Shown here: one piece after another, positions 1-5,029 of the stretch | Numbering within the stretch: position 1 is the stretch's first letter | Layout of the letters: every line of letters starts with the position of its first letter | Origin: Rickettsia typhi | GTDB taxonomy: Bacteria > Pseudomonadota > Alphaproteobacteria > Rickettsiales > UBA1997 | DNA: 5,029 nt | NCBI GenBank assembly: GCA_945898025.1 | Contig: CAMDGT010000099.1 | Span: 1-5,029 of the forward strand | Direction of reading: 5' to 3' | Program-made: the position numbers and the translations under genes | The notes under the pieces: generated by a model | Databases searched by the model: none | Told to the model about the DNA's origin: nothing | Seen by the model: the letters and a program-made list of their open reading frames with translations, nothing else

Positions 1-168
1 AATAAAGATAAATGGATCTCAAAAGCAAAATCACAATATGAGCGGATGTTTAGTAAGGTTAGCAACAGAAGTAGATATCGCGGAATTGCCAAAAATCAGT
101 TCCAGGTTTTTATGAAAAGTTTAGCATTTAATTTTAAAAGACTGATAAACTTGAAGATAAAAAACTGA
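1..168 (+). CDS. IS5-family DDE transposase, C-terminal fragment (5' end outside window)
   Basis: Reading frame 1 is open from the window edge to TGA at 166-168, giving 55 residues. It contains YERMFSKVSNRSRYRGIAKN at residues 13-32, then NQFQVFM and a basic tail. IS5-type DDE transposases end in a similar way: a catalytic Glu in a V/Y-E-R/H-x-F context, then K-V-R-Y-R-G-L-A-K-N and a hydrophobic helix. Glu14 here would be the third acidic residue of the DDE triad. The enzyme cuts and joins the ends of its own element. The remainder lies upstream of position 1, so whether the full gene is intact cannot be judged. The family call rests on this short C-terminal signature only; the exact IS subgroup is unknown. 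Confidence 0.65.
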   Translation, partial: NKDKWISKAKSQYERMFSKVSNRSRYRGIAKNQFQVFMKSLAFNFKRLINLKIKN

Positions 169-309
169 GTTTTGCGACATAAACCGACAAAAACAACAAG
201 ATTTTGCATCTCAAAGCAGAAATATGGCCAAAATTACTAAAAATATGTCTTAAAAAATCAGAAAAATATCGGTAATAAGATCTTAAATTTTAATTTTATT
301 TGGAATTGC

Positions 310-360
310 GGTTGGTTTCTTAAAAAGGTTGGTTTGTTAAAAAGGTTGGTTTGTTAAAAA
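310..360. repeat. Three tandem 17-bp repeats
   Basis: The unit GGTTGGTTTGTTAAAAA occurs at 327-343 and 344-360. A first copy at 310-326 differs at one base (C instead of G at unit position 10). The copies are back to back with no spacers, 16 bp before the candidate IS end at 376. The near-identity suggests a recent local duplication, or iterated protein-binding sites near the end of the element. The function is unknown. Confidence 0.9.
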
Positions 361-375
361 ATTTAGGAATTTAAA

Positions 376-389
376 TTTGCGACAGTCTC
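376..389. repeat. Candidate right terminal inverted repeat of the IS
   Basis: TTTGCGACAGTCTC shares its first nine bases with TTTGCGACA at 171-179, just past the transposase stop. On the minus strand it reads GAGACTGTCGCAAA, a form common at IS5-group ends. Without the left end of the element the inverted pairing cannot be confirmed. Confidence 0.45.
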
Positions 390-400
390 TTTATAAGAAA

Positions 401-568
401 ATGCCTCTAGAAAAGGAGATTTTTAATTCTTTTTCTTCTCCTAATGCCTTCTTTGTTTGGACTTTAATACATCTGATTTCTACCCTTCGGAAAGATGATT
501 ATAAATCTACAATTAAAGTTCTTCTTGATTTTAATGGTTATAAGTCTAATAAGGGCGAGAAAATATAG
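401..568 (+). CDS. Small hypothetical ORF, possibly the tail of an IS-interrupted gene
   Basis: From ATG at 401 the frame gives 55 residues, with a hydrophobic patch around NAFFVWTLIHLIS and a basic end, stopping at TAG 566-568. The frame stays open upstream to a TTG at 377 inside the presumed IS end, so it may be the surviving 3' part of a gene whose front was lost when the element inserted. Codon choice is A/T-ending like the neighbours and the composition looks protein-like. Against it: no Shine-Dalgarno sequence, no recognised family, and its last 23 bp overlap the end of the convergent methyltransferase gene, whose reading is secure. It may be chance or a remnant. Confidence 0.25.
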   Translation: MPLEKEIFNSFSSPNAFFVWTLIHLISTLRKDDYKSTIKVLLDFNGYKSNKGEKI

Positions 569-1691
569 CGACTAATTCAAGATTATTGGTGCCGTAAAAT
601 TGGTCTATTGCATTGATTTCTTCAATTTTAAAGCCTTGATTAACTAGATTTTGGCTATCATTAGCCCAGCTCGTTGGATTGCAAGAAACATAAATTAGGT
701 GATTAATTTTAGATTTTGCTATTTCTTTAATTTGTGGAGTGGCACCATTTCTAGGTGGATTAACTATCGCCAAATCAAATTGATTAAGTTCGTTTGATAA
801 AAGTGGGGAATTAAAAAGATCTCTGCTGAATGATTTAATTTTAAGCTGATTTTCATTAGCATTTTTGTTTGCTATTTTTGACATATTTTCATCTCCTTCG
901 AATGCAGTTACATAATCTATTAAATCAATAATTCCAAAGCTGTAACCAGCAAAGCCCGAATAAAGATCGGCAACTTTAATTTTTAAGTTTTTTTTATAAA
1001 ATTCTTGTTGAATATAGATTCTGATAATAGAGATAATGGTCTCCATACCTTGTTTTGTTGCCTGCAAAAATACATTGCTTGATAGTTTTACATGGAATTT
1101 TTCATGATAATTATAAAAAATTTGAGGTTGTTGATTGATAATAATTGGCTCTATAATTCCAGAATTTTTATTCATTATGGAGATTGATATGTTCCAGTTA
1201 TTTCTTATTGCCAATGTTTTTAGCTGTTCATTTTGTTGAAAACTTAATGATTTTGCGGTGTAGAATATTAGATCTAGAACATTATCAAATTCAGTAATCG
1301 AAATGCTTAGCCACATATTCTGAGCCTGATGATTGATAAAATCTGTTATAATATTGATTGATTGATTGATGTTTGGGTTTGCAACTTTACAGCTTGTAAT
1401 TTCGACTAAATTTTTACTTTTTTTGGTAAAGAATCCTAATTGATTATGTTTGTTGATTTGCAATTTTATTCTTCTGCGAGATGAAGATTTTAGCCAAACC
1501 CAATTGATTTTCTGAAGCTTGTTTTCTGGTATTTTATGCTTTGACAGTAATTCTTTGAGGTAATTTTTTTTTATTTCTTGATAATGATTTGAATCAATAT
1601 TTATAATATCGCAACCCCCGCATTGAGGAAAATATTGACAATAGTTAATATTTAAATCTGTTACTGAATCGTTGTTTGAATTATTAGACAT
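546..1691 (-). CDS. TrmA/RlmD-type SAM-dependent RNA uracil-C5 methyltransferase with Fe-S motif
   Basis: The protein belongs to the class I RNA m5U methyltransferase family, which methylates C5 of a uridine in tRNA or rRNA using S-adenosylmethionine. Numbering from the chosen start (381 aa), the [4Fe-4S] cysteines are Cys18, Cys24 and Cys27 (C-x5-C-x2-C) and probably Cys101. FLQ at 208-210 is the conserved F-x-Q element. The SAM loop is DLYSGFAG (242-249), with an acidic residue at Glu265. The motif usually reading DPPR is NPPR (311-314). The nucleophile is Cys337 in YVSCNP and the general base is probably Glu372 in the terminal LELVAIF. No N-terminal TRAM domain is present, as in other short members. 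An in-frame ATG at 1712 would add seven residues. ATG 1691 is preferred because it overlaps the ychF stop by 8 bp (ATGTCTAA), suggesting translational coupling. The RNA target (tRNA U54 or a 23S site) cannot be decided from sequence. It is the last gene of the four-gene operon. Confidence 0.9.
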   Translation of the reverse strand: MSNNSNNDSVTDLNINYCQYFPQCGGCDIINIDSNHYQEIKKNYLKELLSKHKIPENKLQKINWVWLKSSSRRRIKLQINKHNQLGFFTKKSKNLVEITSCKVANPNINQSINIITDFINHQAQNMWLSISITEFDNVLDLIFYTAKSLSFQQNEQLKTLAIRNNWNISISIMNKNSGIIEPIIINQQPQIFYNYHEKFHVKLSSNVFLQATKQGMETIISIIRIYIQQEFYKKNLKIKVADLYSGFAGYSFGIIDLIDYVTAFEGDENMSKIANKNANENQLKIKSFSRDLFNSPLLSNELNQFDLAIVNPPRNGATPQIKEIAKSKINHLIYVSCNPTSWANDSQNLVNQGFKIEEINAIDQFYGTNNLELVAIFSRPY

Positions 1692-2781
1692 TAAATCGAA
1701 AATGAAAAACATCTCCGTCCTGAACTATGTATTCTTTGCCTTCAAGCTTTAATTTCCCAACATTCTTGGCTCCTTCTTCACCATTAAAATTAATATAATC
1801 TTGATAAGAAATGGTTTCGGCACGAATGAATCCTTTTTCAAAATCTGTATGAATAGCTCCAGCTGCCTTAGGGGCAGTTGAATTATTTTTTAACATCCAA
1901 GCGTGGCATTCTTTTGGGCCAACTGTAAAAAATGTTATTAAATCTAATATTTCATAGGAGCAACGGATAATTTGTGATAAGCCAGTTTCTGTTAAATCAA
2001 GAGCGGATAAGAATTCTTGTTTTTCTTCTTCGCTTTCTAGGTTTGCAACTTCTGCTTCTATTTGGGCGCAAATATTGATAGCTTTATATTGATTGTTTTT
2101 GGTAAATTCTGCTACTGATTGAGAGTGTTGATTTCCCGATATTTCGTTGTCTTTTAGGTTGCAAACAAATAATTGTGGTTTTGCAGTAATTAATTGTAAA
2201 GATTTTAAAATTTTTACTTCTTGAATATCGTTGGTAACTAGGTTTCTTGCTGGTTGTGAGTTTTCCAGTAATTCTATTACCTTCTTAGCTACTGCTAATT
2301 GCTCTAATATTTCTTTGTCGGTTTTAGCTTTTTTTTCAAGATTTGGAATTCTTTTTTCTAGACTTTCAAGGTCTGCTATAATTAATTCCAACTGTATTAA
2401 TTCAATATCTCTAATCGGATCAACCTTACCTTCGACATGAGTTATATTTTCGTCTTCGAAGCATCTAATAACATTAATTATAGCATCAACTTCGCGAATA
2501 TGAGATAGAAATTGATTTCCCAGCCCTTCTCCTTTGCTTGCTCCTCTTACTAGGCCTGCGATATCAACAAATTCAATTTGTACAGGAATAATTTCTTTGG
2601 ATCCAGCGATATTAGCAAGTTTTTGCAAACGAAAATCTGGAACATTAACCTTGCCGATGTTTGGTTCAATGGTGCAAAATGGATAATTAGCTGCTTGAGC
2701 GGATGCAGTTTGAGTTAAGGCATTAAAAAGAGTTGATTTACCAACATTTGGCAATCCAACAATACCACATTGTAAGGCCAT
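1684..2781 (-). CDS. ychF: Redox-responsive P-loop ATPase YchF (OLA1 family)
   Basis: YchF is a universally conserved cytoplasmic P-loop NTPase of the Obg-related group. It binds ribosomes, usually prefers ATP, and in other organisms dampens oxidative-stress responses. At 365 aa it is full length. Visible motifs are the G1 P-loop GLPNVGKST (9-17), NYPFCTIEPN (32-41) with the conserved redox cysteine Cys35, and G3 DIAGLVRGASKGEGLGNQF (73-91), where a hydrophobic residue replaces the catalytic Gln (HAS-GTPase type). A charged coiled-coil-like insert lies around 130-175, G5-like CAQIEAEVANL at 238-248, and the TGS domain from about 280 to 365, ending QDGDVFHFRFNV. The G4 position reads NLKD (208-211) instead of the usual YchF NxxE. 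ATG at 2781 lies 1 bp after the bcp stop, and the protein begins at the family's normal position. No Shine-Dalgarno sequence is visible, so translational coupling to bcp is likely. Confidence 0.97.
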   Translation of the reverse strand: MALQCGIVGLPNVGKSTLFNALTQTASAQAANYPFCTIEPNIGKVNVPDFRLQKLANIAGSKEIIPVQIEFVDIAGLVRGASKGEGLGNQFLSHIREVDAIINVIRCFEDENITHVEGKVDPIRDIELIQLELIIADLESLEKRIPNLEKKAKTDKEILEQLAVAKKVIELLENSQPARNLVTNDIQEVKILKSLQLITAKPQLFVCNLKDNEISGNQHSQSVAEFTKNNQYKAINICAQIEAEVANLESEEEKQEFLSALDLTETGLSQIIRCSYEILDLITFFTVGPKECHAWMLKNNSTAPKAAGAIHTDFEKGFIRAETISYQDYINFNGEEGAKNVGKLKLEGKEYIVQDGDVFHFRFNV

Positions 2782-2782
2782 A

Positions 2783-3331
2783 TTATTTTGAAATTTTACT
2801 TAGTTCTTTTAATACTTGCTCTACATGCCCTTTAACGGAGACGGATCTCCAAATGGCAGAGATTTTACCAATTTTATTAATTAAGAATGTACTTCTATCG
2901 ATTCCTTGATATTTTTTACCAAACATTGACTTCTCTTTGATTGCATCAAATTTTTTACATACTTCTCCGTCGGCATCTGAAAGTAGATTAAAAGCAATTT
3001 TATATTTCTCAATAAATTTACAATGACTAGTAATGCTATCTTTTGAAACCCCAATAATTACACAGTCCATATCGATAAATTTATCAATATTTTTTGTAAA
3101 ATCTTGAGCCTCAATTGTACAGCCTGGAGTATCGTCTTTTGGATAAAAATATAAAACAATATTCTTGCCCTTGAGCTCAGATATTGATATATCGCCGTCA
3201 TCACTTGGTAATGAAAATAGGGGTGCAGACTTGCCAACTTCTATTAAAGAATTTTCTTCAAAATTTTTGCCGTTATTTTCTTTGTTTTTTGCGATAATTA
3301 GTGATGCCTTAGCTTTTTCTTCTTTTGCCAT
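2783..3331 (-). CDS. bcp: Thiol peroxidase, Bcp/PrxQ-type peroxiredoxin
   Basis: This cytoplasmic peroxiredoxin reduces H2O2 and organic hydroperoxides, usually with thioredoxin as reductant. The active site is YFYPKDDTPGCT (61-72), with peroxidatic Cys71, Thr68 and Pro64; the conserved Arg is Arg146 in DRSTFLI. GVSKDS (94-99), LLSDADGEVC (116-125) and KEKSMFGKKYQGI (132-144) match the Bcp family. The usual resolving cysteine five residues after Cys71 is Gln76, so this is either a 1-Cys form or it uses Cys90, Cys104 or Cys125. The protein has 182 aa against about 150-155 in typical Bcp. The extra length is a Lys/Glu/Asn-rich N-terminal tail of about 30 residues without signal peptide character. 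No in-frame start lies between the tail and the domain, so ATG 3331 stands. It is the second gene of the operon, starting 9 bp after the DUF1013 gene, with an A-rich leader and no Shine-Dalgarno sequence. Confidence 0.95.
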   Translation of the reverse strand: MAKEEKAKASLIIAKNKENNGKNFEENSLIEVGKSAPLFSLPSDDGDISISELKGKNIVLYFYPKDDTPGCTIEAQDFTKNIDKFIDMDCVIIGVSKDSITSHCKFIEKYKIAFNLLSDADGEVCKKFDAIKEKSMFGKKYQGIDRSTFLINKIGKISAIWRSVSVKGHVEQVLKELSKISK

Positions 3332-3340
3332 TTTATTTTT

Positions 3341-3964
3341 TTAATTTTCTGTGCTTTTTTCTTTCGGAGAGCTTTTGTTAAATTTTTTATTTAAATCTTC
3401 TAAAATTTCCGCTTCGTACTTTTCAGATTTCTCTTTAAGGCTTTTGGCAATATTTATTGCTTCATTTAATTGGGATTGACTGCAGAGTCCCAGTAATACG
3501 ATGTCTCTAGGTTTTATATTTTTCATATTCCAATGAGTGCGATTTTTAATAGAATCTATCATTGTATCAGTTGTGCCAATAAGTTTTTTAATTTGATTAT
3601 TGGTTAATTCAGGATAATATTTTATAATAAAGGTAATGCCATCTGGCTTATCTTGACGACGAGCTATTGGAGTGTATTTTGCGGATTTCTTCCCGCTTGT
3701 TTCAGTCGAAATTGAAGAGCTGCGATTGATTTTTAGATTAGATGTTTTATCTTGTTCGCATCTTTTAATTTCTTCAACAGTTAGCTGACCAGAGAATATT
3801 GGGCTTTGTCCAATTACTCCGTTAGCAACATCTCCATCGGCAATTCCTTGAATTTCTAATTCGTGTAGACCGCAAAAACTAGCGATTTGACTAAATGTTA
3901 GAGAGGTGTTGTCAACCAACCAAACTGCGGTTGCTTTTCTCATTAAAGGAAATTCTTGATTCAT
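3341..3964 (-). CDS. trcR: DUF1013/TrcR-family putative cell-cycle transcriptional regulator
   Basis: The family (DUF1013, also named TrcR) is found in Alphaproteobacteria and is annotated as a cell-cycle transcriptional regulator; its mechanism is poorly known to me. Hallmarks seen are MRKATAVWLVDNTSLTFSQI (8-27) followed by ASFCGLHELEIQGIADGD (28-45), YTPIARRQDKPDGI (97-110), a probable helix-turn-helix-like stretch ELTNNQIKKLIGTTDTMIDS (119-138), NRTHWN (141-146) and LGLCSQSQL (158-166). A Ser/Thr-rich linker (about 80-95) separates the two conserved blocks. The last 35 residues are a charged helix rich in Lys and Glu that looks like a lineage-specific extension. The length, 207 aa, is near the family norm. 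ATG 3964 puts the conserved KATAVWLVDN block at the expected place; Met8 is possible but less likely. It is the first gene of the operon, reading away from yaaA. Confidence 0.9.
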   Translation of the reverse strand: MNQEFPLMRKATAVWLVDNTSLTFSQIASFCGLHELEIQGIADGDVANGVIGQSPIFSGQLTVEEIKRCEQDKTSNLKINRSSSISTETSGKKSAKYTPIARRQDKPDGITFIIKYYPELTNNQIKKLIGTTDTMIDSIKNRTHWNMKNIKPRDIVLLGLCSQSQLNEAINIAKSLKEKSEKYEAEILEDLNKKFNKSSPKEKSTEN

Positions 3965-3977
3965 AACTAAATATTTT

Positions 3978-4006
3978 GAAAATTAACAAAACTTGTAAAG
4001 TGTCAA
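3978..4006 (-). promoter_or_regulatory. Candidate promoter of the trcR-bcp-ychF-methyltransferase operon
   Basis: On the minus strand a perfect sigma-70 -35 box, TTGACA, lies at 4006-4001 within the 95-bp divergent gap. No strong -10 follows. TAATTT at 3985-3980 (spacing 15) matches the consensus only partly, and at 17-bp spacing the sequence is ATTTTC. The -35 is striking in such AT-rich DNA, but the weak -10 keeps this tentative. The opposite strand has TTGTAA (3993-3998) and TTTAAT (4018-4023, spacing 19), a weak candidate for yaaA that would overlap this promoter. Confidence 0.35.
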
Positions 4007-4059
4007 TTAAATTAATTTTTAATTTTAAAAGCAAGCAAAACTAAAATAAACTTAAAAAA

Positions 4060-4884
4060 ATGTTATCAATAATTTCTCCTGCTAAGAATCTAAATTTTTC
4101 TCAACTGACATCTAATAAAGAGATATATAATTTTACACAGATTATATTTAAAAGTGAAGCAAAAGAATTAATAACTCAATTGCAAAAACTAAATATTGCA
4201 GAAATTGCTAAAATGATGGCAATTAGCGATAAATTGGCACAACTGAATTTCGATAGAATTAGCAATTTTCAAGAAAGTTTCGATATTATTAATTCTCGGC
4301 CAGCAATATTTGCCTTTGCTGGCGATGTTTATGAGGCGATGTCTATAAATAAAATAGAGGATGATATTTTGCCTAATTTTCTTGATTTTGCTCAAAAAAA
4401 TATCAGAATATTGTCTGGGCTTTATGGAATTTTAAAGCCTCTTGATTTGATTCAGCCATATCGACTTGAAATGTCAACCAACTTTACTAATAGTAAAATT
4501 TTTAAAAATCACCAATTATCTCAAAATTTCTCTAATTTATATAGTTTTTGGAATGATAAAATTACCGATGCCCTTAATTATGAAATTATTAATCATAAAG
4601 ATAAAACCATCGTAAACCTTGCTTCAGAAGAATATTTTAGAGCGATAAATCTTAAAAAAATTAATGCCCATATTGTTAATGTTGTTTTTAAAGAACAAAA
4701 AAATAATCAAATGAAAATTATTGGTATCAGTGCTAAGAAGGCAAGAGGCTTAATGGCAAGATTTATTATTGATAATAAGATTAATAATCACAAAGAAATC
4801 ATTAATTTTCAAGCTAATGGATATTGTTTTAATAGGGATTTATCAAATAATAATAACTATGTTTTTGTTAGAAATATTAGTTAA
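4060..4884 (+). CDS. yaaA: Peroxide stress protein YaaA (DUF328/UPF0246)
   Basis: YaaA is a cytoplasmic protein that in E. coli lowers intracellular free iron during H2O2 stress, protecting DNA and proteins from Fenton damage; a DNA-binding activity has also been proposed for the family. The protein is 274 aa (E. coli about 258) and matches along its whole length. Motifs are ISPAKNL at 5-11, AISDKLAQLNFDR at 54-66, FAGDVYEAM at 86-94, LSGLYGILKPLDLIQPYRLE (118-137), YSFWNDKIT (161-169), NLASEEYF (186-193), the basic AKKARGLMARFII (225-237) and NGYCFNRDLS near the end. The small excess length is insertions, for example around 98-106 and 143-157. ATG 4060 follows an A-rich leader with no Shine-Dalgarno sequence, and the ISPAK motif sits where the family begins, fixing the start. 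It is divergent from the trcR operon and probably monocistronic, with structured DNA just after the stop. Confidence 0.96.
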   Translation: MLSIISPAKNLNFSQLTSNKEIYNFTQIIFKSEAKELITQLQKLNIAEIAKMMAISDKLAQLNFDRISNFQESFDIINSRPAIFAFAGDVYEAMSINKIEDDILPNFLDFAQKNIRILSGLYGILKPLDLIQPYRLEMSTNFTNSKIFKNHQLSQNFSNLYSFWNDKITDALNYEIINHKDKTIVNLASEEYFRAINLKKINAHIVNVVFKEQKNNQMKIIGISAKKARGLMARFIIDNKINNHKEIINFQANGYCFNRDLSNNNNYVFVRNIS

Positions 4885-4893
4885 ATTAGGGTC

Positions 4894-4942
4894 TAGACAA
4901 CTTTAGTTGATTTTGATATCAATTAAAGCCTTAATTTGTCTA
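4894..4942. repeat. Compound imperfect hairpin after yaaA
   Basis: An outer 7-bp stem pairs TAGACAA (4894-4900) with TTGTCTA (4936-4942). It continues directly into an 11-bp inner stem, CTTTAGTTGAT (4901-4911) with ATCAATTAAAG (4918-4928), containing one G-T pair, a 6-base loop and a one-sided 7-base bulge (4929-4935). It starts 9 bp after the yaaA stop. No T-run follows on either strand, so it is not a standard intrinsic terminator. It may stabilise the yaaA mRNA 3' end, act in termination without a U-tract, or be a remnant of a palindromic repeat. Confidence 0.6.
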
Positions 4943-4975
4943 TGCAAAACAAGTATATAAAACATTCCCATATTT

Positions 4976-5009
4976 ACTCACAAATTTTTTATTTATTTTT
5001 TGAGTGAGT
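4976..5009. repeat. Inverted repeat around a T-rich core
   Basis: ACTCAC (4976-4981) pairs with GTGAGT (5004-5009). After a 2-base bulge, AAA (4982-4984) can pair with TTT (4999-5001). The loop is almost all T. No T-run follows the right arm, so an intrinsic terminator is not supported. A further small stem, TTGCT (5016-5020) with AGCAA (5025-5029) around AAAA, reaches the window edge and may extend beyond it. Confidence 0.4.
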
Positions 5010-5029
5010 TGCAATTTGCTAAAAAGCAA

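Larger units (their letters stand above)
1..389 (+). mobile_element. Right-hand part of an IS5-type insertion sequence (left part outside window)
   Basis: The segment starts inside a transposase reading frame that stops at 166-168. About 220 bp of AT-rich noncoding DNA follows and ends at a candidate terminal repeat, TTTGCGACAGTCTC (376-389). Read inward, that gives an end beginning GAGACTGTCGCAAA, which resembles the ends of many IS5-group elements; this resemblance is from memory and not verified. A shorter copy of the motif, TTTGCGACA, lies just after the transposase stop at 171-179. Three tandem 17-bp units fill 310-360. No other reading frame of note was seen in 169-389. The left end and target duplication are outside the window, so the outer boundary at 389 is an inference, and the element could instead end near 180-185. 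Confidence 0.5.

Noticed and set aside
310..360. CRISPR-like array
   Set aside because: The three 17-bp units are contiguous with no spacers and there are no cas genes nearby; these are plain tandem repeats.
377..400. TTG start at 377 for the small plus-strand ORF
   Set aside because: The codon lies inside the probable IS terminal repeat and has no ribosome binding site; if the ORF is real, the ATG at 401 or an upstream lost start is more likely.
414..442. Intrinsic terminator for the minus-strand operon (AGGAGA/TCTCCT followed by TTTT on the minus strand)
   Set aside because: The 6-bp stem with a 17-base loop is too weak, and it lies more than 100 bp past the methyltransferase stop.
1692..1712. 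Upstream ATG at 1712 as the methyltransferase start
   Set aside because: It is possible, but it adds only seven hydrophobic residues, lengthens the overlap with ychF to 29 bp, and its GGAG match directly abuts the start codon; ATG 1691 overlapping the ychF stop is the simpler choice.
2231..2440. Plus-strand open frame of 69 codons
   Set aside because: It lies wholly antisense to the securely identified ychF, with no recognisable protein family or ribosome binding site.
4189..4395. Minus-strand open frame of 68 codons
   Set aside because: It is antisense to the conserved core of yaaA and shows no family features; it is a by-product of AT-rich coding sequence.
4885..5029. tRNA or other small RNA gene in the tail
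   Set aside because: No cloverleaf or T-loop signature was seen; only isolated AT-rich hairpins are present.

Overview
The window is very AT-rich (by eye about 70% A+T). It carries five intact protein genes, the tail of a transposase and some short repeats. The gene at 3341-3964 belongs to the DUF1013/TrcR family, which is typical of Alphaproteobacteria. That family, the low GC, the A-rich leaders without Shine-Dalgarno sequences and the IS debris together suggest an AT-rich, probably host-associated alphaproteobacterium (Rickettsiales or Holosporales-like). The lineage is an inference; no rRNA gene is present to fix it.

Layout. Positions 1-389 look like the right-hand part of an insertion sequence: the last 55 codons of an IS5-type DDE transposase, then about 220 bp of noncoding DNA with three tandem 17-bp repeats and a probable terminal inverted repeat. 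Positions 390-545 hold at most a small ORF of unknown origin, perhaps the tail of a gene broken by the insertion. From 3964 down to 546 on the minus strand run four tightly packed genes in the order trcR-like (DUF1013), bcp (peroxiredoxin), ychF (ATPase) and a TrmA/RlmD-type RNA uracil methyltransferase. The junctions are a 9-bp gap, a 1-bp gap and an 8-bp overlap, so they are very probably one operon. A 95-bp divergent intergenic region (3965-4059) separates this operon from yaaA on the plus strand (4060-4884). The last 145 bp contain no gene but have two imperfect hairpins.

How the genes fit together. Bcp reduces peroxides, YaaA belongs to a peroxide-stress family that limits free iron, and YchF is a translation-associated ATPase linked to oxidative stress responses in other bacteria. 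The methyltransferase carries Fe-S cluster cysteines. A redox/translation theme is therefore plausible, but all of these are common conserved genes and the grouping may simply be genome packing. I found no convincing new defence, RNA or mobile system. The points worth a second look are residue changes in conserved motifs (YchF NxxE to NLKD, methyltransferase DPPR to NPPR, Bcp without the usual second cysteine), the structured DNA after yaaA, and the IS end with its internal repeats.
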